From a bacterium (GTDB taxonomy: Bacteria > Desulfobacterota > Desulfocorpusculales > Desulfocorpusculum): a stretch of 64,000 nt of DNA. The stretch's first letter is position 1. Every line of letters begins with the position of its first letter. A program made the translations under genes and the position numbers. The stretch is from positions 142,661 through 206,660 of the forward strand of contig JBBFLE010000002.1 of the NCBI GenBank assembly GCA_037481695.1, read 5' to 3'. Below the pieces are notes generated by a model. The model ran no database searches. It was given only the letters and a program-made list of their open reading frames with translations, and had not been told where the DNA came from. Below, one piece after another: positions 9,120-21,043 of the stretch.

Positions 9120-12100
9120 CTATTTGTACCCTTCTTCCAATAGATTGTCAAGGGATCTTTCTTCCAGCTCCTCTTCTTCCTGTTCCTCCATCTCCAGTCT
9201 CAAGTGCTTATATTCTCTCCTGCCGGTACCAGCCGGAATCAGTCTCCCCATGATCACGTTTTCTTTCAAACCCCTCAAGCAATCCACCTTTCCCTGCACT
9301 GCAGCATCCGTGAGGACCTTGGTGGTCTCTTGAAAAGAGGCTGCAGAGATGAAGCTTTCTGTACTTAGGGCAGCCTTTGTGATGCCCAAAAGCAGAGGCT
9401 CCCCAATGGCCGGTCTCCCACCTTCTGCCATGACCCTGGCATTCACCTCTTCAAAGGTCTGTTTTTCCACAGCCTCTCCGGCCAAGAAGTCAGTATCTCC
9501 TACATCCCTGACCCTGACTCTCCTGAGCATCTGGCGCACTATGACCTCTATGTGCTTGTCATTGATCTTGACACCTTGCAGCCTGTACACCTCCTGCACC
9601 TCATCCACCAGGAACTTGGCCAATTCCTTCTCGCCCTTGACCCTTAGAATGTCGTGGGGGTTGGAGGAACCGTCCATGAGCGGCTCTCCGGCCTGGACTC
9701 GATCTCCTTCATGCACTCCTATGTGCTTGCCCTTGGGTATCAGGTACTCCCTTGGTTCACCCACCTCTGGGGTAACTATCACCTTTCTCTTACCCTTGGT
9801 GTCCTTTCCGAAGGAGACAACACCGTCTATCTCGCTTATCACGGCAAACTCTTTGGGTCTTCTGGCCTCGAATAGCTCTGCCACACGCGGCAGACCTCCT
9901 GTGATGTCCTTGGTCTTGGTAGTCTCTCTCGGGATCTTGGCCAGGATGTCACCTGCCTCCACCTCGGCTCCCTCTTCCACCGCGATGAAGGCACCTACCG
10001 GCATAGGGTAACGGGCCAGATGCTCGCTTCCCGGAACCCTAAGGGTACGGCCCTTTTCATCCTTTATGGAAACCCTGGGTCTCAAGTCTGGGTCCTTGGT
10101 CTCCACTATGACCTTGGTGGAGTGCCCTGTGACAGGATCCTTCTTTTCTGCCATGGTGACACCGTCTATGATGTCCCCAAACTTCACCCTTCCTGCAGCC
10201 TCTGTAAGTATGGGTGTATTAAAGGGATCCCACTCGGCCAACAGAGTATTCCTGCCCACTTCCTGCCCGTCGGCCACCATGAGGTAGGCCCCGTAAATCA
10301 CTGGATAGCGTTCCCTCTCCCGACCATTCTCATCCACCAAGGTGATCTCACCATAGCGGTTCATCACCACGAACCGATCGCCTTTCTTGACGGTGCGCAA
10401 ATTAGAATAGACTACTTTGCCGGGGTGTCTATTGAAGAGCTTGCTTTGCTCAGCCTTGCCGGCCGCCACGCCACCAATATGAAAGGTGCGCATGGTCAGC
10501 TGGGTGCCTGGTTCTCCAATGGACTGGGCAGCTATTATGCCCACTGCCTCCCCGATGTTTACAAGTCTTCCGTGGGCCAGGTCCCTGCCGTAACACAAAG
10601 CACAAAGACCATATCTGGACCTGCAGGTCAAAACAGAGCGGATCTTGACCCTGTCTATTCCCGCCTCTTTTATCTTTCGCACCGCCTCCTCGTCTATCAT
10701 CTCATTGGCCCTTACTATGTACCTGTCCTCTTCGGTTTCGGCCAAGGGGTTTTCCAAGTCCTCAAAGGCGATGCGTCCCAAGACTCGATCGCCCACCTCA
10801 TCTATGATCTCGCCGCCTTCCACAAGAGAGGTCATCTCGATGCCGTCTGTGGTACCACAGTCCAATTCCTGGATGACCACATCCTGGCATACATCCACCA
10901 GCCTTCTTGTGAGATAACCAGAGTTGGCCGTCTTAAGTGCAGTATCCGCCAGTCCTTTTCTAGCGCCATGGGTGGAAATAAAGTACTGGAGAACCGTCAG
11001 GCCTTCCCTGAAATTGGCAGTGATGGGGGTCTCGATTATCTCCTGGGAGGGCTTGGCCATCAATCCCCTCATGCCTGCCAATTGCCGAATCTGCAGATGA
11101 CTGCCTCTGGAGCCAGAGTCCACCATCATGTAGATGGGATTGAAGCTTTCCACCTCCAGGCTCTTTCCATCTGCAGTGGTGACCTTCTCTTTCTTGAGCC
11201 TCTCAAGCATGTCCTCTGCCACCTGCTCAGTGGCATTGGCCCAGATGTCCACCACCTTGTTGTATCGCTCTCCGTCGGTGATCCAGCCCTGTGAGTACTG
11301 CTCCTCCAGATCCTGCACCTGGGCCTGGGCCTTGCGAAGAATCTCCTCCTTGGTCTCAGGTATGATGAGATCCTTCATGGAAATGGACACCCCGGCCATT
11401 GTGGCAAACTGATAGCCCAGGTCCTTGAGACGATCCGCCAGAACCACGGTCTTCTTGTGCCCGGCAAGCCTGTAACAATGATCGATAAGGTTTGCCAGGT
11501 CTTTTTTCTTCATGGTACGGTTGTAAACCTCAAAGGGGATCTCAGGCGGCACGATCTCGCTGAGCAACACACGCCCCACTGTGGTTCGCACCTTGCGGCC
11601 CTGTATCCTGACTACTATGGGCTGGTGCACTCCCACTTCTCCAGAGTCGTATGCTACCCTCACCTCTTCAGGTCCAAAGAAATGAGGAACCTGTTCTGCC
11701 TGCTCCAGATCATCTCTCTGTCTGGTCAGGTAATAAAGGCCCAGCACAATCTCCTGAGAGGGCACTATTATGGGCCTTCCATGTGCCGGGCTAAGAATGT
11801 TGTTGCTAGAGAGCATCAGGACCCTTGCTTCCACCTGAGCTTCCACAGAAAGAGGCACATGCACGGCCATCTGATCCCCATCGAAGTCAGCATTGAATGC
11901 CGCACACACCAGAGGATGAAGCTGAATGGCCTTGCCCTCTATCAGGATGGGCTCAAAGGCCTGGATGCCCAGCCTGTGCAGAGTCGGAGCCCTGTTCAAA
12001 AGCACAGGATACTCGGTCACCACCTCCTCCAGGCAGTCCCAGACCTCGGGGGTCTCCTTCTCCACCAGCTTCTTGGCCGCCTTGATGGTGGTCACATAGC

Positions 12101-13268
12101 CCTTCTCCTCCAGCTTCTGATAGATGAAGGGCTTGAACAACTCCAGAGCCATCTTCTTGGGCAGCCCGCACTGGTGCAATCTCAGGTCCGGACCCACAAC
12201 TATGACCGTCCGGCCTGAATAGTCCACTCTCTTGCCCAGCAGATTCTGGCGAAAACGGCCCTGCTTACCCTTTAACATGTCGCTTAGGGACTTGAGCGGT
12301 CTCTTGTTGGGCCCGGTAATGACCTTGCCCCTTCGGCCGTTGTCAAACAGGACATCCACGGCCTCCTGGAGCATCCTTTTCTCATTGCGAATTATTATGT
12401 CTGGAGCGTTGAGCTCGTAGAGGCGCTTTAACCTGTTGTTCCTGTTGATCACCCTTCGGTACAGGTCATTTAAGTCGGATGTGGCAAATCTTCCACCATC
12501 CAAAGGCACCAAAGGCCTCAGGTCTGGAGGAAGCACAGGTATGACCTCCAGAATCATCCACTCGGGCTTGTTCCCGGAATCCCTAAAAGCCTCCATGACC
12601 TTGAGCTGCTTGGCAACCTTCTTTCGTTTGGCCTCGGAGGTGGTGAGCTTCATCTCCTCCCGGAGTTTTTCGGCCTCCTTTTCCACGTCCAAAGACTTCA
12701 AGAGATCTCGGATGGTCTCTGCCCCCATCCCGGCCTTAAAACTGCCTTCTCCAAATTCCTGGAGCTTCTTCCTGTAGCGCTCCTCGGACAGAAGTTCCCC
12801 CACCTGTAGATCCGTATCCCCTGGATCTGTCACGATGTAATTCTCAAAGTACAGAACCCTTTCCAGATCCTTGAGAGTCAAACCCAGAAGAGTGCCTATG
12901 CGGCTGGGAAGACATTTCAGAAACCAGATGTGGGCCACAGGCGAAGCCAGCTCTATGTGCCCTAGCCTTTCTCGCCGCACTCTGGAGTGGATCACCTCCA
13001 CCCCGCACTTCTCACAGACCACGCCGCGATGCTTCATGCGGCGATACTTGCCACAGTTGCACTCATAGTCCTTTGTGGGCCCGAAAATCTTGGCGCAAAA
13101 CAATCCATCTCTTTCGGGCTTGAAGGTCCTGTAATTGATGGTCTCCGGCTTCTTTACTTCCCCATGGGACCAGGAGCGAATCCTCTCGGGCGAAGCTATG
13201 GAAATCCGGATCGCATTAAAGCTCAGGGGATCTTTGGGCTTCTCAAAAAGGGTGTATAGATCTTCCAA
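9120..13268 (-). CDS. rpoC: DNA-directed RNA polymerase subunit beta'
   Basis: This is the catalytic beta' subunit. The 1,382-residue product has the N-terminal zinc ribbon ([19 protein letters not shown]), the Mg-binding loop [15 protein letters not shown], the trigger-loop/bridge-helix region near [17 protein letters not shown], and the second zinc site [17 protein letters not shown]. The start codon is TTG, supported by GGGAGGTAA four bases upstream and by the conserved first residues [15 protein letters not shown]. The C-terminus is acidic ([17 protein letters not shown]). It lies 86 bases after rpoB. Confidence 0.98.
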   Translation of the reverse strand: MEDLYTLFEKPKDPLSFNAIRISIASPERIRSWSHGEVKKPETINYRTFKPERDGLFCAKIFGPTKDYECNCGKYRRMKHRGVVCEKCGVEVIHSRVRRERLGHIELASPVAHIWFLKCLPSRIGTLLGLTLKDLERVLYFENYIVTDPGDTDLQVGELLSEERYRKKLQEFGEGSFKAGMGAETIRDLLKSLDVEKEAEKLREEMKLTTSEAKRKKVAKQLKVMEAFRDSGNKPEWMILEVIPVLPPDLRPLVPLDGGRFATSDLNDLYRRVINRNNRLKRLYELNAPDIIIRNEKRMLQEAVDVLFDNGRRGKVITGPNKRPLKSLSDMLKGKQGRFRQNLLGKRVDYSGRTVIVVGPDLRLHQCGLPKKMALELFKPFIYQKLEEKGYVTTIKAAKKLVEKETPEVWDCLEEVVTEYPVLLNRAPTLHRLGIQAFEPILIEGKAIQLHPLVCAAFNADFDGDQMAVHVPLSVEAQVEARVLMLSSNNILSPAHGRPIIVPSQEIVLGLYYLTRQRDDLEQAEQVPHFFGPEEVRVAYDSGEVGVHQPIVVRIQGRKVRTTVGRVLLSEIVPPEIPFEVYNRTMKKKDLANLIDHCYRLAGHKKTVVLADRLKDLGYQFATMAGVSISMKDLIIPETKEEILRKAQAQVQDLEEQYSQGWITDGERYNKVVDIWANATEQVAEDMLERLKKEKVTTADGKSLEVESFNPIYMMVDSGSRGSHLQIRQLAGMRGLMAKPSQEIIETPITANFREGLTVLQYFISTHGARKGLADTALKTANSGYLTRRLVDVCQDVVIQELDCGTTDGIEMTSLVEGGEIIDEVGDRVLGRIAFEDLENPLAETEEDRYIVRANEMIDEEAVRKIKEAGIDRVKIRSVLTCRSRYGLCALCYGRDLAHGRLVNIGEAVGIIAAQSIGEPGTQLTMRTFHIGGVAAGKAEQSKLFNRHPGKVVYSNLRTVKKGDRFVVMNRYGEITLVDENGRERERYPVIYGAYLMVADGQEVGRNTLLAEWDPFNTPILTEAAGRVKFGDIIDGVTMAEKKDPVTGHSTKVIVETKDPDLRPRVSIKDEKGRTLRVPGSEHLARYPMPVGAFIAVEEGAEVEAGDILAKIPRETTKTKDITGGLPRVAELFEARRPKEFAVISEIDGVVSFGKDTKGKRKVIVTPEVGEPREYLIPKGKHIGVHEGDRVQAGEPLMDGSSNPHDILRVKGEKELAKFLVDEVQEVYRLQGVKINDKHIEVIVRQMLRRVRVRDVGDTDFLAGEAVEKQTFEEVNARVMAEGGRPAIGEPLLLGITKAALSTESFISAASFQETTKVLTDAAVQGKVDCLRGLKENVIMGRLIPAGTGRREYKHLRLEMEEQEEEELEERSLDNLLEEGYK

Positions 13269-13354
13269 GGTTACCTCCCATCAAGATGTCTCATTGACCA
13301 TCTTTGCAGTCTTGCCCCTCCCACCATCTAGAGAGGCTGCCAAGACGCACCTAC

Positions 13355-16300
13355 CTATGCCCCATCCCCGTCTTCCAACAACTCCACGTTGAGTCCCAGA
13401 CTCTGCAGCTCCCGCATCAAGACATTGAAAGATTCGGGCAAACCCGGCTCTAGCCTGTATTCCCCCTTCACTATGGACTCATACATCCGATTCCTGCCAG
13501 CTATGTCATCTGATTTTACGGTCAGGAATTCCTGTAAGGTGTAGGCCGCACCGTATGCTTCCATAGCCCACACTTCCATTTCCCCCAGTCTCTGACCGCC
13601 AAACTGTGCCTTGCCACCCAAAGGCTGCTGTGTGACCAGGGAGTACGGTCCAATGGAACGAGCGTGAATCTTGTCGTCCACAAGATGGTGAAGCTTCATC
13701 ATGTACATCATTCCCACAGTGACGGGCCTCTGGAAAGGCTCGCCAGTCCTTCCGTCGTAAAGCGTGGCCTGCCCTACAACTGGCAGCCCAGCCTGGCTGA
13801 GGGCATCCTGTATCTCTTTTTCCACGGCCCCGTCGAAAACCGGAGTGGCCATGGGAATCCCCGTGCGCAGCTTCTTGGCAACATCCAGAAGCTCTTCCTC
13901 GCTCATCTGGTCCAGCAAACTGTCGAATTTCGGTGAAGAATAAATACGGGAAAGCATTTCCTTGACTGCCTTGGCCCCAGCATGAGCATCCAAAAGCCTT
14001 CCCACCTGTTCCCCAAGCCCTTTGGCAGCCCAACCCAGGTGAGTCTCCAGTACCTGACCCACATTCATTCGAGAAGGCACACCCAAGGGATTGAGCACCA
14101 GGTCCACAGGGGTGCCGTCTTCAAAGTAAGGCATATCCTCCTCGGGCACCACTCTGGAGATCACCCCTTTGTTGCCGTGGCGGCCAGCCATCTTGTCACC
14201 CACGGAGAGCTTCCTCTTGATGGCTACGTAAACCTTCACCATCTTGATCACCCCGGGGGGCAACTCGTCGCCTCTTTTCAGCCGCAGGATCCTTTCGTCG
14301 AAAACCACCTTGATCAGGTCCACCTGTTCCTGGAAGTGCTGGTATAGCTCCCTGATCTCCCTGGACAGATCAGGTTCCTCCTCCACCCTCAGCTCCATCC
14401 ATCTGTGCATGGGTAGTCTGTCTAAGAGTTCACGGCTTATGACCTGCCCAGGTTTGCCCAGCACTTCATCGGTGAAGTGGTCCCTTATCTCCACGGACAG
14501 ATGCTTTCCCTCCAGCCGCTGCCTCATACGCTCCATGGTGCTGCGCTGGATGATTCTTATCTCGTCATCCTGGTCCTTTACCAGCCTGGTGATCTCCTCG
14601 TCCTCGATTTCCCTTGTGCGCTCGTCCTTGTCCACCCCTTTGCGGGAGAAGACCCTAACAGCTATGACAGTGCCTTCTACCCCTGGGGGAACCCTCAAGG
14701 AGGTGTCTCTGATCTCACCCGCCTTTTCGCCAAAAATGGCTCTCAAGAGTTTTTCTTCGGGTGAAAGTTGTGTCTCGCCCTTGGGTGTAACTTTGCCCAC
14801 CAGTATGTCATTGGGCTTAACCTCCACCCCTATGGCCACGATACCGCTTTCATCCAGGTTCTTGAGGTTCTCGTCGCCTATGTTTGGAATATCCCTGGTT
14901 ATTTCCTCCTTACCCAGCTTGGTGTCCCTGGCCATCACCTCGAACTCCTCTATGTGGATCGAGGTGAAAACATCCTCCTTCACCAGCCTTTCATTGACCA
15001 CTATGGAGTCCTCGAAGTTGTATCCCCTCCAGGGCATGAAAGCCACCAGTACGTTACGGCCCAGGGCCAGTTCCCCCTGGTGTGTTGCAGGCCCGTCTGC
15101 TATGATTTGCCCTGCCTCAACCCTCTGGCCCTTTCTCACGATGGGCTTCTGGTTTATGCAGGTATTCTGGTTGGAACGTTGGTACTTGATCAGGTTGTAA
15201 ATGTCTATGCCAGGGTCCTGCCCGCTTTGTGCAGGGGAATCAGCTCTTATCACTATGCGGCACGCATCCACGCTTTCCACTATTCCTGATCTCTTGGCCA
15301 CCACCGTCACTCCGGAATCCCTGGCTACACAATGCTCCATGCCTGTGCCTACCAGTGGGGCCTCGGTGACAACCAGAGGCACTGCCTGACGCTGCATGTT
15401 GGAGCCCATGAGAGCCCGGTTGGCATCGTCATTTTCCAGAAACGGTATCAAGGCAGCGGCCACACTGACCAATTGATTGGGGGAAACGTCCATGCGGTCC
15501 ACTTCCTCGGCCTTTTTCAGAGCAAACTCCCCTCCTTTGTGCCTCACCGATACCAACTCTTTGGTGAACCTTCCGTTCTCATCCAGGGGAGCGTTGGCCT
15601 GAGCAATAACATGCTGCTCCTCATCCAAAGCCGTTAGGTATTCTATTTCCCGGGTCACGACCCCGTTTCTCACCACTCTGTACGGGGTCTCTATGAACCC
15701 CATATCATTGACCCGCGCATAGGTGCTCAGAGACACTATGAGCCCGATGTTAGGGCCCTCGGGGGTCTCTATGGGACAAATCCGGCCATAATGGGTTGGA
15801 TGCACATCCCGCACCTCAAAGCCTGCCCTTTCCCGGGTCAATCCCCCTGGCCCCAAGGCGCTCAGGCGTCTCTTATGGGTTATTTCTGAAAGCGGGTTGG
15901 TTTGATCCATAAACTGGCTGAGCTGGCTGCTCCCAAAGAACTCCTTGATCACGGCAGAGACAGGCTTGGCATTGATGAGATCGTGAGGCATGAGGGTTTC
16001 TACTTCCTGAAGACTCATGCGCTCCTTGATGGCCCTCTCCATGCGTACCAGGCCGATCCTGTACTGGTTCTCTATCAATTCGCCAACAGCCTTTACCCGG
16101 CGGTTGCCCAGGTGGTCTATATCATCTATCTGACCTTCGCCGGCCCTCAGTTTCAGCAGGTAGCGCACCGCCTCCATTATGTCTTCCCTTCTCAAGGCGG
16201 TCTGGGTCAAAGGTGCCTCTTCCATGGAAATATTGAGACGCCTGTTCAACTTCCATCTACCCACTGCGGAGAGATCGTAGTATCTAGGGTTGAAGAAAAG

Positions 16301-17485
16301 GTTGTGGAAAAACTCCCTTGCGGTCTCCTCTGTTGGAGGATTTCCAGGCCTGAGCCTCTTGTAGATGTCCAATATGGCCTCAAGCTCCCCTTCCACCCGG
16401 TCCAGGATCAAAGTGTCGGCCATTGCCCTGAGATAGCGACGGTCATCTATGAAAATGACCTCCACCCTCTTTATCCCCATCTGTTCGAACAGAGCCACTC
16501 GTTCCCTGGACAAATTCTGCAAGCAGTCCAGGAGAATCTCTCCTGTTTGAGGATCCACCACCGGGCTTGCCACCATCTTTTCTGAAAGATCTTCTGGGTT
16601 CAGGGGCACCCTCTCAACACCACGGGCCTGAAGGGCTTTGATGTGCTTTTTTCGGATGAGCCCACCGCGCCTCACAAGGGGCTCCTGCTCCCCTTCCAGA
16701 AATATGGTCTCGGAAGCCTTGGTACCCAGCAGGAGATCCAGAGGCAACCTCCTGTAAATTCTTCCATCTTCGAATTCCAGGGTCTCCACCGGGTAGAAGT
16801 ACCTGATCAAATCCTCCACAGTATAGCCAAGGGCCTTAAGAAGTACCGTGACCGGGAATTTCCTGCGTTTGTCAATGCGCACATAGAGTATGTCTTTGGC
16901 ATCAAACTCCAGGTCCAACCAGGAACCCCTCATGGGAATGATACGTGCTGAATAAAGCACGTTTCCGCTCAGCTGGGTCTTGCCCTTGTCATGCTCGAAG
17001 AAAATCCCAGGGGAACGATGAAGCTGGCTCACTATGACCCGCTCTGTGCCGTTTATTATGAAGGTGCCTTTGTCCGTCATGAGCGGGATTTCACCGAAGT
17101 AGACTTCCTGCTCCTTGACGTCCCGAATAGCATGCTCGCCCCTGGCCTTGTCCGTTTCCCAAACTATCAGGCGCACCGTTATCCTGACAGGCACGGCATA
17201 AGTCATCCCGCGCTGTAAACATTCCTCCACGCTGTACTTGGGCTCTCCAAGGGAGTACTGCACAAACTCCAAGGATGCTGTTTCATTGAAGTCCTGTATG
17301 GGAAATACACTCTTGAAGGCTCCTTGAAGACCTATGTCCTGCCTCTGCGCTGGCGGAACATTAGCCTGGAGGAAGCGCTCGTAGCTCTTGCGCTGAATGT
17401 CTATAAGATTGGGCAGATCCACCACCTTCTCTATTTTTGAGAAGCTCTTGCGCCACCCACCCGGCTGGACGGTTGTACCTACCAT
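13355..17485 (-). CDS. rpoB: DNA-directed RNA polymerase subunit beta
   Basis: This is the beta subunit of RNA polymerase. The start chosen is the ATG at 17485 ([19 protein letters not shown]), with GAGAGGTG about eight bases upstream. The frame stays open to 17599, but those 38 residues are unlike the family. The product is 1,376 residues. The rifampicin-pocket segment [21 protein letters not shown] and LSALGPGGL carries the wild-type residues. Later landmarks are [18 protein letters not shown] and the C-terminal [15 protein letters not shown]. It follows rplL by 148 bases. Confidence 0.98.
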   Translation of the reverse strand: MVGTTVQPGGWRKSFSKIEKVVDLPNLIDIQRKSYERFLQANVPPAQRQDIGLQGAFKSVFPIQDFNETASLEFVQYSLGEPKYSVEECLQRGMTYAVPVRITVRLIVWETDKARGEHAIRDVKEQEVYFGEIPLMTDKGTFIINGTERVIVSQLHRSPGIFFEHDKGKTQLSGNVLYSARIIPMRGSWLDLEFDAKDILYVRIDKRRKFPVTVLLKALGYTVEDLIRYFYPVETLEFEDGRIYRRLPLDLLLGTKASETIFLEGEQEPLVRRGGLIRKKHIKALQARGVERVPLNPEDLSEKMVASPVVDPQTGEILLDCLQNLSRERVALFEQMGIKRVEVIFIDDRRYLRAMADTLILDRVEGELEAILDIYKRLRPGNPPTEETAREFFHNLFFNPRYYDLSAVGRWKLNRRLNISMEEAPLTQTALRREDIMEAVRYLLKLRAGEGQIDDIDHLGNRRVKAVGELIENQYRIGLVRMERAIKERMSLQEVETLMPHDLINAKPVSAVIKEFFGSSQLSQFMDQTNPLSEITHKRRLSALGPGGLTRERAGFEVRDVHPTHYGRICPIETPEGPNIGLIVSLSTYARVNDMGFIETPYRVVRNGVVTREIEYLTALDEEQHVIAQANAPLDENGRFTKELVSVRHKGGEFALKKAEEVDRMDVSPNQLVSVAAALIPFLENDDANRALMGSNMQRQAVPLVVTEAPLVGTGMEHCVARDSGVTVVAKRSGIVESVDACRIVIRADSPAQSGQDPGIDIYNLIKYQRSNQNTCINQKPIVRKGQRVEAGQIIADGPATHQGELALGRNVLVAFMPWRGYNFEDSIVVNERLVKEDVFTSIHIEEFEVMARDTKLGKEEITRDIPNIGDENLKNLDESGIVAIGVEVKPNDILVGKVTPKGETQLSPEEKLLRAIFGEKAGEIRDTSLRVPPGVEGTVIAVRVFSRKGVDKDERTREIEDEEITRLVKDQDDEIRIIQRSTMERMRQRLEGKHLSVEIRDHFTDEVLGKPGQVISRELLDRLPMHRWMELRVEEEPDLSREIRELYQHFQEQVDLIKVVFDERILRLKRGDELPPGVIKMVKVYVAIKRKLSVGDKMAGRHGNKGVISRVVPEEDMPYFEDGTPVDLVLNPLGVPSRMNVGQVLETHLGWAAKGLGEQVGRLLDAHAGAKAVKEMLSRIYSSPKFDSLLDQMSEEELLDVAKKLRTGIPMATPVFDGAVEKEIQDALSQAGLPVVGQATLYDGRTGEPFQRPVTVGMMYMMKLHHLVDDKIHARSIGPYSLVTQQPLGGKAQFGGQRLGEMEVWAMEAYGAAYTLQEFLTVKSDDIAGRNRMYESIVKGEYRLEPGLPESFNVLMRELQSLGLNVELLEDGDGA

Positions 17486-17633
17486 GCCTTGGACACCTCT
17501 CTTTAAACTAGGGTAAAGTCCCGAGTTTTTTGGGGCGGTTATCCCAAATGCCACACTCAGAACCGGCCATTGCCCCTGGGCCTTGCTCACAAAGGCCATT
17601 TCCTGAAAGCCTATGGCCTGCAGTGAAATCTGG

Positions 17634-18020
17634 CTACTTGATCTCTACGGTTCCGCCTGCTTCCTCGAGCTGGGCCTTGGCTTCCTCGGCCTCCTTCTTG
17701 GAAACCCCCTCTTTCACAGGCTTGGGGACGCCCTCCACAAGGTCCTTTGCCTCTTTAAGCCCAAGACCCGTTAGAGCTCGCACCACCTTGATGACCTGAA
17801 TCTTCTTGTCTCCGTAACCCGTAAGGATCACGTCGAACTCCGTCTTCTCTTCCTCTACGGCCTGTGCTGCAGCCGGAGCCACCCCAGCTGCTGCCACAGC
17901 CACCGGGGCCGCAGCCGTAACCCCAAAGATCGTCTCAAGCTCTTTGACGATCTCTGCCAGCTCCATGGCCGTAGCATTCTTGATGAAATCGATGAACTGC
18001 TCTTTACTGATCTCTCCCAT
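17634..18020 (-). CDS. rplL: 50S ribosomal protein L7/L12
   Basis: This is the stalk protein that recruits translational GTPases. The 128-residue form begins [15 protein letters not shown]. It has an N-terminal dimerization domain, an Ala/Pro-rich hinge (about residues 35-55), and the C-terminal domain with [24 protein letters not shown]. The minus strand reads AGGAGGATGCAGGCCATG. The Shine-Dalgarno is spaced eight bases from the second ATG and abuts the first, so the second ATG is chosen. A 331-nt spacer separates it from rplJ. Confidence 0.97.
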   Translation of the reverse strand: MGEISKEQFIDFIKNATAMELAEIVKELETIFGVTAAAPVAVAAAGVAPAAAQAVEEEKTEFDVILTGYGDKKIQVIKVVRALTGLGLKEAKDLVEGVPKPVKEGVSKKEAEEAKAQLEEAGGTVEIK

Positions 18021-18351
18021 GGCCTGCATCCTCCTGTTGCCTTTATTCTTTCTCAAACTCGGCCGCCCGACAGCTCCATATTGACCTGCCAGGCCTTAAC
18101 CGGGATTGCCCGCCCAAGGCGCTACCACACCTAAGGTCGGCTGTTACACCCTAGATATCTTTTTGGTTTCTCATACTTTGGTTGCCTCTCCTTGCCTTGC
18201 CACCAAGGCCATGAGGCTCCCAGAAAAAGAAATTACCCTCGACTCAGATGAACTCCCTTTTTTCTCATCAATGACAGAAGGCGGCCTGCAATCACCAAGC
18301 CCATGACATCCCCAGCAAACAATTCCATTGCTGCCCGCCATTGCCTTCCTG
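18021..18351 (-). other. Unusually long rplJ-rplL intercistronic region
   Basis: These 331 bases between two stalk-protein genes hold no recognisable gene. One open frame runs from inside rplJ to 18171 but has no family resemblance and no good start. The rplL-proximal half is GC-rich and self-complementary in short stretches (for example GCGCCTTGGGCGG on the minus strand), so folded RNA is possible. No uridine-tailed hairpin or near-consensus promoter was found. Confidence 0.6.
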
Positions 18352-18879
18352 TCACTGGGAAGAAGATTCCTTTTGCCTCCTGACTGCATCCAGGGTCCTA
18401 ATGAGCTTGCCTGGGATCTCCCTCATGACCCCCATGAGGCCAGCCACCGGAGCATTCAAGAGGAACATGAGCTTGGCCACCAATTCCTCCCGACTGGGCA
18501 GGGTGGCTGCTTCTTCCACAGCCTTAGCTTCCAGGAGCCTTCCTCCCACCACTCCTGCCTCTATCTGGAATTTGGGATGCTCCTTCATATAGCCTGTCAA
18601 GGCCTTGGCTAAAGAGACAATGTCCCCTTTTCCAAAGGCTATTGCTATGGGACCTCTTATGTGCTCCCTCAGAAGAGCCACATCTGTGCCTTCCATGGCC
18701 CTCCTGAGCAAGGTGTTCTTCACCACCTGGTACTCTGCTGAGACCTTCTTGAGTCCCCTTCTCAACTCCCCCATCTCTGAGACCTTCAGTCCAGAGAAAC
18801 GTGTCAATACAGCCACATCGTACCTGGCGAACTTGTCCCTCAAATCCTCTACGGCTTTTTGCTTATCTTCTCTGTTCAC
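18352..18879 (-). CDS. rplJ: 50S ribosomal protein L10
   Basis: L10 anchors L7/L12 dimers to 23S rRNA and often represses its own operon by binding the mRNA leader. The 175-residue protein has the N-terminal globular domain (FSGLKVSEMGELRRGLKK, VVKNTLLRRA) and a C-terminal L12-binding helix (REIPGKLIRTLDAVRRQKE). The start codon is GTG, with AAAGGAG about nine bases upstream. The 98-nt spacer before it (18880-18977) is where an L10-binding leader would lie and contains a small AAGCC/GGCTT hairpin. Confidence 0.97.
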   Translation of the reverse strand: MNREDKQKAVEDLRDKFARYDVAVLTRFSGLKVSEMGELRRGLKKVSAEYQVVKNTLLRRAMEGTDVALLREHIRGPIAIAFGKGDIVSLAKALTGYMKEHPKFQIEAGVVGGRLLEAKAVEEAATLPSREELVAKLMFLLNAPVAGLMGVMREIPGKLIRTLDAVRRQKESSSQ

Positions 18880-18977
18880 CGAAAGAGTCTCCTTTCCGGC
18901 GAAAATCTTTGGTTGGATAACTCCGGCCCTACCAGCCTCGAGTTCTTATTGGAAGCCATGGGCTTTGGCCCCATACA

Positions 18978-19685
18978 CTATCGAACAAGGTTACGAACAT
19001 ACGCAGGATCCACCTTTACACCAGGACCCATGGTGCTGGACAAAGCCATTGCTCGCAGATAGACCCCCTTGCTGCTGGCTGGCTTCAGGCGCACGATGGT
19101 CTCCAGAAGGGTCTTTATGTTTTCCAGCAGAGGCTCTCTACCAAAAGAGACCTTACCCACAGGAGCGTGAACCACTCCTGCCTTGTCCACCTTGAAGTCC
19201 ACCTTGCCAGCCTTGACTTCCCTTACTGCCCGGGCCACATCAAATGTCACGGTTCCCACTTTGGGATTGGGCATGAGGCCTCTGGGCCCCAATATCCTAC
19301 CCAACTTGCCCACCATGCCCATGAGATCAGGGGTGGCGATGGCCTTGTCGAATTCGAGCCAGCCTTCCTTCTGTATCTTCTCGGCAAGGTCTTCTGCTCC
19401 CACGTAATCTGCTCCGGCCTCCTGTGCTTCCTTCTCCTTCTCCCCTTTGGCAAACACCAGCACTCTCACCTGTTTGCCCAAGCCATGGGGTAGCACCACG
19501 GCACCTCTGACCATCTGATCTGCATGCCTGGGATCAACACCCAGTCTGATTGCCACATCCACACTCTCGTCGAAGTTGGCATAATGGGTCTGCAATACCA
19601 GATCCACAGCCTCCTCCAGGCTGTACCTTTTGGCACTGTCGATCTTTTCCTTGGCAGCTCTGTATTTCTTGCCTCTTCTCGCCAT
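18978..19685 (-). CDS. rplA: 50S ribosomal protein L1
   Basis: L1 forms the mobile L1 stalk that handles E-site tRNA. It can also bind its own mRNA. The 235-residue form starts [16 protein letters not shown], with GGAGAGGG just upstream. A longer reading from 19724 adds 13 unconserved residues. Motifs include [18 protein letters not shown] and the C-terminal [11 protein letters not shown]-rich 116-nt spacer with a GTTCCC/GGGAAC inverted repeat separates it from rplK. Confidence 0.97.
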   Translation of the reverse strand: MARRGKKYRAAKEKIDSAKRYSLEEAVDLVLQTHYANFDESVDVAIRLGVDPRHADQMVRGAVVLPHGLGKQVRVLVFAKGEKEKEAQEAGADYVGAEDLAEKIQKEGWLEFDKAIATPDLMGMVGKLGRILGPRGLMPNPKVGTVTFDVARAVREVKAGKVDFKVDKAGVVHAPVGKVSFGREPLLENIKTLLETIVRLKPASSKGVYLRAMALSSTMGPGVKVDPAYVRNLVR

Positions 19686-19753
19686 ATCCCTCTCCACTTT
19701 GCCAGGCTCCGCAGCCCTGGGCATCAGACCATGGGGCCGACCCGTACGGACCG

Positions 19754-19776
19754 GTTCCCTGGAGGGGCCTGGGAAC
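19754..19776 (-). other. Inverted repeat in the rplK-rplA spacer
   Basis: GTTCCC and GGGAAC flank an 11-base loop within the 116-nt spacer. The flanking GC-rich sequence (CCGGTCCGTACGGGTCGG on the minus strand) offers further pairing. There is no uridine run after it, so it is not an intrinsic terminator. It could be a processing or ribosomal-protein binding structure. This is a reading of local complementarity only. Confidence 0.4.
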
Positions 19777-19801
19777 AGGTGCCTCCGGGCTGCTTCGCGA
19801 A

Positions 19802-20230
19802 TTAATCCTCGATCACCTCCAGACCCATGCTCTTAGCCGTCCCTTCCACCGAACGAATGGCCGCATCCAGGTCCTCGGTGTTCAGGTCTGGTAGCTTGGT
19901 GCGCGCTATTTCCATGACCTGGGAGCGCGTCACCCGGCCAACCTTTTCCCTGTTGGGCTGACCACTGCCTTTGGCGATCTGCGCTGCTCTTTTCAACAAG
20001 ATGGAAGCCGGCGGGGTTTTTGTGACAAAGGTAAATGACCTGTCGGCATAGATGGTGACCACCACAGGGATTATCATTCCCTCCTGTCCCTGAGTCTTTG
20101 CATTGAAAGCCTTGCAGAACTCCATTATGTTAACACCGTGTTGTCCCAAGGCAGGCCCAACCGGCGGGGATGGAGTGGCCTGTCCTGCTGGAACCTGTAA
20201 CTTTACCATGCCTACGATTTTCTTGGCCAT
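19802..20230 (-). CDS. rplK: 50S ribosomal protein L11
   Basis: L11 builds the GTPase-associated centre with 23S rRNA. The 142-residue product has [20 protein letters not shown] at the start, the conserved [19 protein letters not shown] block and the C-terminal RNA-binding domain ending [11 protein letters not shown]. It starts with ATG 17 bases after nusG, in the usual secE-nusG-rplK-rplA order. Confidence 0.98.
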   Translation of the reverse strand: MAKKIVGMVKLQVPAGQATPSPPVGPALGQHGVNIMEFCKAFNAKTQGQEGMIIPVVVTIYADRSFTFVTKTPPASILLKRAAQIAKGSGQPNREKVGRVTRSQVMEIARTKLPDLNTEDLDAAIRSVEGTAKSMGLEVIED

Positions 20231-20247
20231 TGGTTTCCTCTAGCTTG

Positions 20248-20778
20248 TCAGTTCTTGACTACCTGCACGAAATCCAACTCCACTGGGGTAGCTCGCCCGA
20301 AGATACTCACCAGCACCCGTACCTTGCCCTTCTCTGGCTTTACTTCATCCACTATACCATTGAAGTTAAGGAAGGGCCCGTCTATGACCCTCACACTGTC
20401 ACCCTTCTCGAAGACAAACTTGGGCTTAGGCTTCAGAACACCCTCATTGATTTGCTGGATTATTTCCTCCACCTCCTTGTCGGGCACTGGAGTTGGCTCG
20501 GTCTTGCTCCCGATGAAGCCAGTTACTTTCGGAGTGTTCTTTACAATGTGCCAGGTATCGTCGGTGAGCTCCATCTTGACGAAGATGTAGCCTGGGAAAA
20601 ACTTGCGGTTGGAGGTCCTTTTTTCTCCCTTCACCAACTCCACCACCTTCTCGGAGGGGATCAGAATCTCAGAGAACTTGTCCTCTTGACCATAGGCCCT
20701 GATCCTCTCCTCCAGAGCTGCCTTGACCTTGTTCTCGTAGCCCGAGTAAGTATGCACTACGTACCAGCGATGTGCCAT
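20248..20778 (-). CDS. nusG: Transcription termination/antitermination protein NusG
   Basis: NusG binds RNA polymerase through its NGN domain and S10 or Rho through its KOW domain. The 176-residue form starts MAHRWYVVHTYSGYENKV. A TTG three codons upstream is possible, but AAGGG spacing favours the ATG. The N-terminal NGN domain covers about residues 1-115, including KFFPGYIFVKMEL. The KOW domain (about 125-176) contains FEKGDSVRVIDGPF. It is followed directly by rplK and preceded by secE. Confidence 0.97.
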   Translation of the reverse strand: MAHRWYVVHTYSGYENKVKAALEERIRAYGQEDKFSEILIPSEKVVELVKGEKRTSNRKFFPGYIFVKMELTDDTWHIVKNTPKVTGFIGSKTEPTPVPDKEVEEIIQQINEGVLKPKPKFVFEKGDSVRVIDGPFLNFNGIVDEVKPEKGKVRVLVSIFGRATPVELDFVQVVKN

Positions 20779-20803
20779 GGCCCGCAACCCTTTTTCTTGC
20801 CTC

Positions 20804-21007
20804 TCAGTGTAGGATCCTTCTCATCAATTCATGAAGCCCAACGTCCACCAACCCAAGGAAAAAAGCCATTATTGCTACCAAGACAAGCACCACGGAGGTG
20901 GCCCCCAGGGTTTCTTTGCGGGTTGGCCAGGTGACCCGTTTCAGCTCGGCTTTGACTTCCTTGAAGAACTGGACGACCTTTCCATGAATGTCTTTGAAAC
21001 CAGCCAT
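20804..21007 (-). CDS. secE: Preprotein translocase subunit SecE
   Basis: SecE clamps the SecY channel in the inner membrane. The 67-residue single-span form starts MAGFKDIHGKVVQFFKEV, has the conserved amphipathic motif KAELKRVTWPTRKET, then one transmembrane helix (about residues 34-57). GGTGGAG lies just before the ATG. The frame extends upstream into tRNA-Trp and cannot be coding there. It sits between tRNA-Trp and nusG. Confidence 0.96.
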   Translation of the reverse strand: MAGFKDIHGKVVQFFKEVKAELKRVTWPTRKETLGATSVVLVLVAIMAFFLGLVDVGLHELMRRILH

Positions 21008-21043
21008 GGCTCCACCCCTGATTTCAACCCGCCCCAAACATAA

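Noticed and set aside
10020-11294. 424-codon plus-strand frame inside rpoC
   Set aside because: It is antisense to a fully conserved rpoC. Long antisense frames arise from the coding bias of the minus strand.
13386-17599. Longer rpoB reading from 17599
   Set aside because: The 38 additional residues lack similarity to beta subunits, and GAGAGGTG stands before the ATG at 17485.
18171-18389. 72-codon minus-strand frame in the rplJ-rplL spacer
   Set aside because: It begins inside rplJ without a convincing ribosome binding site, has no recognised motif, and its composition is mixed.
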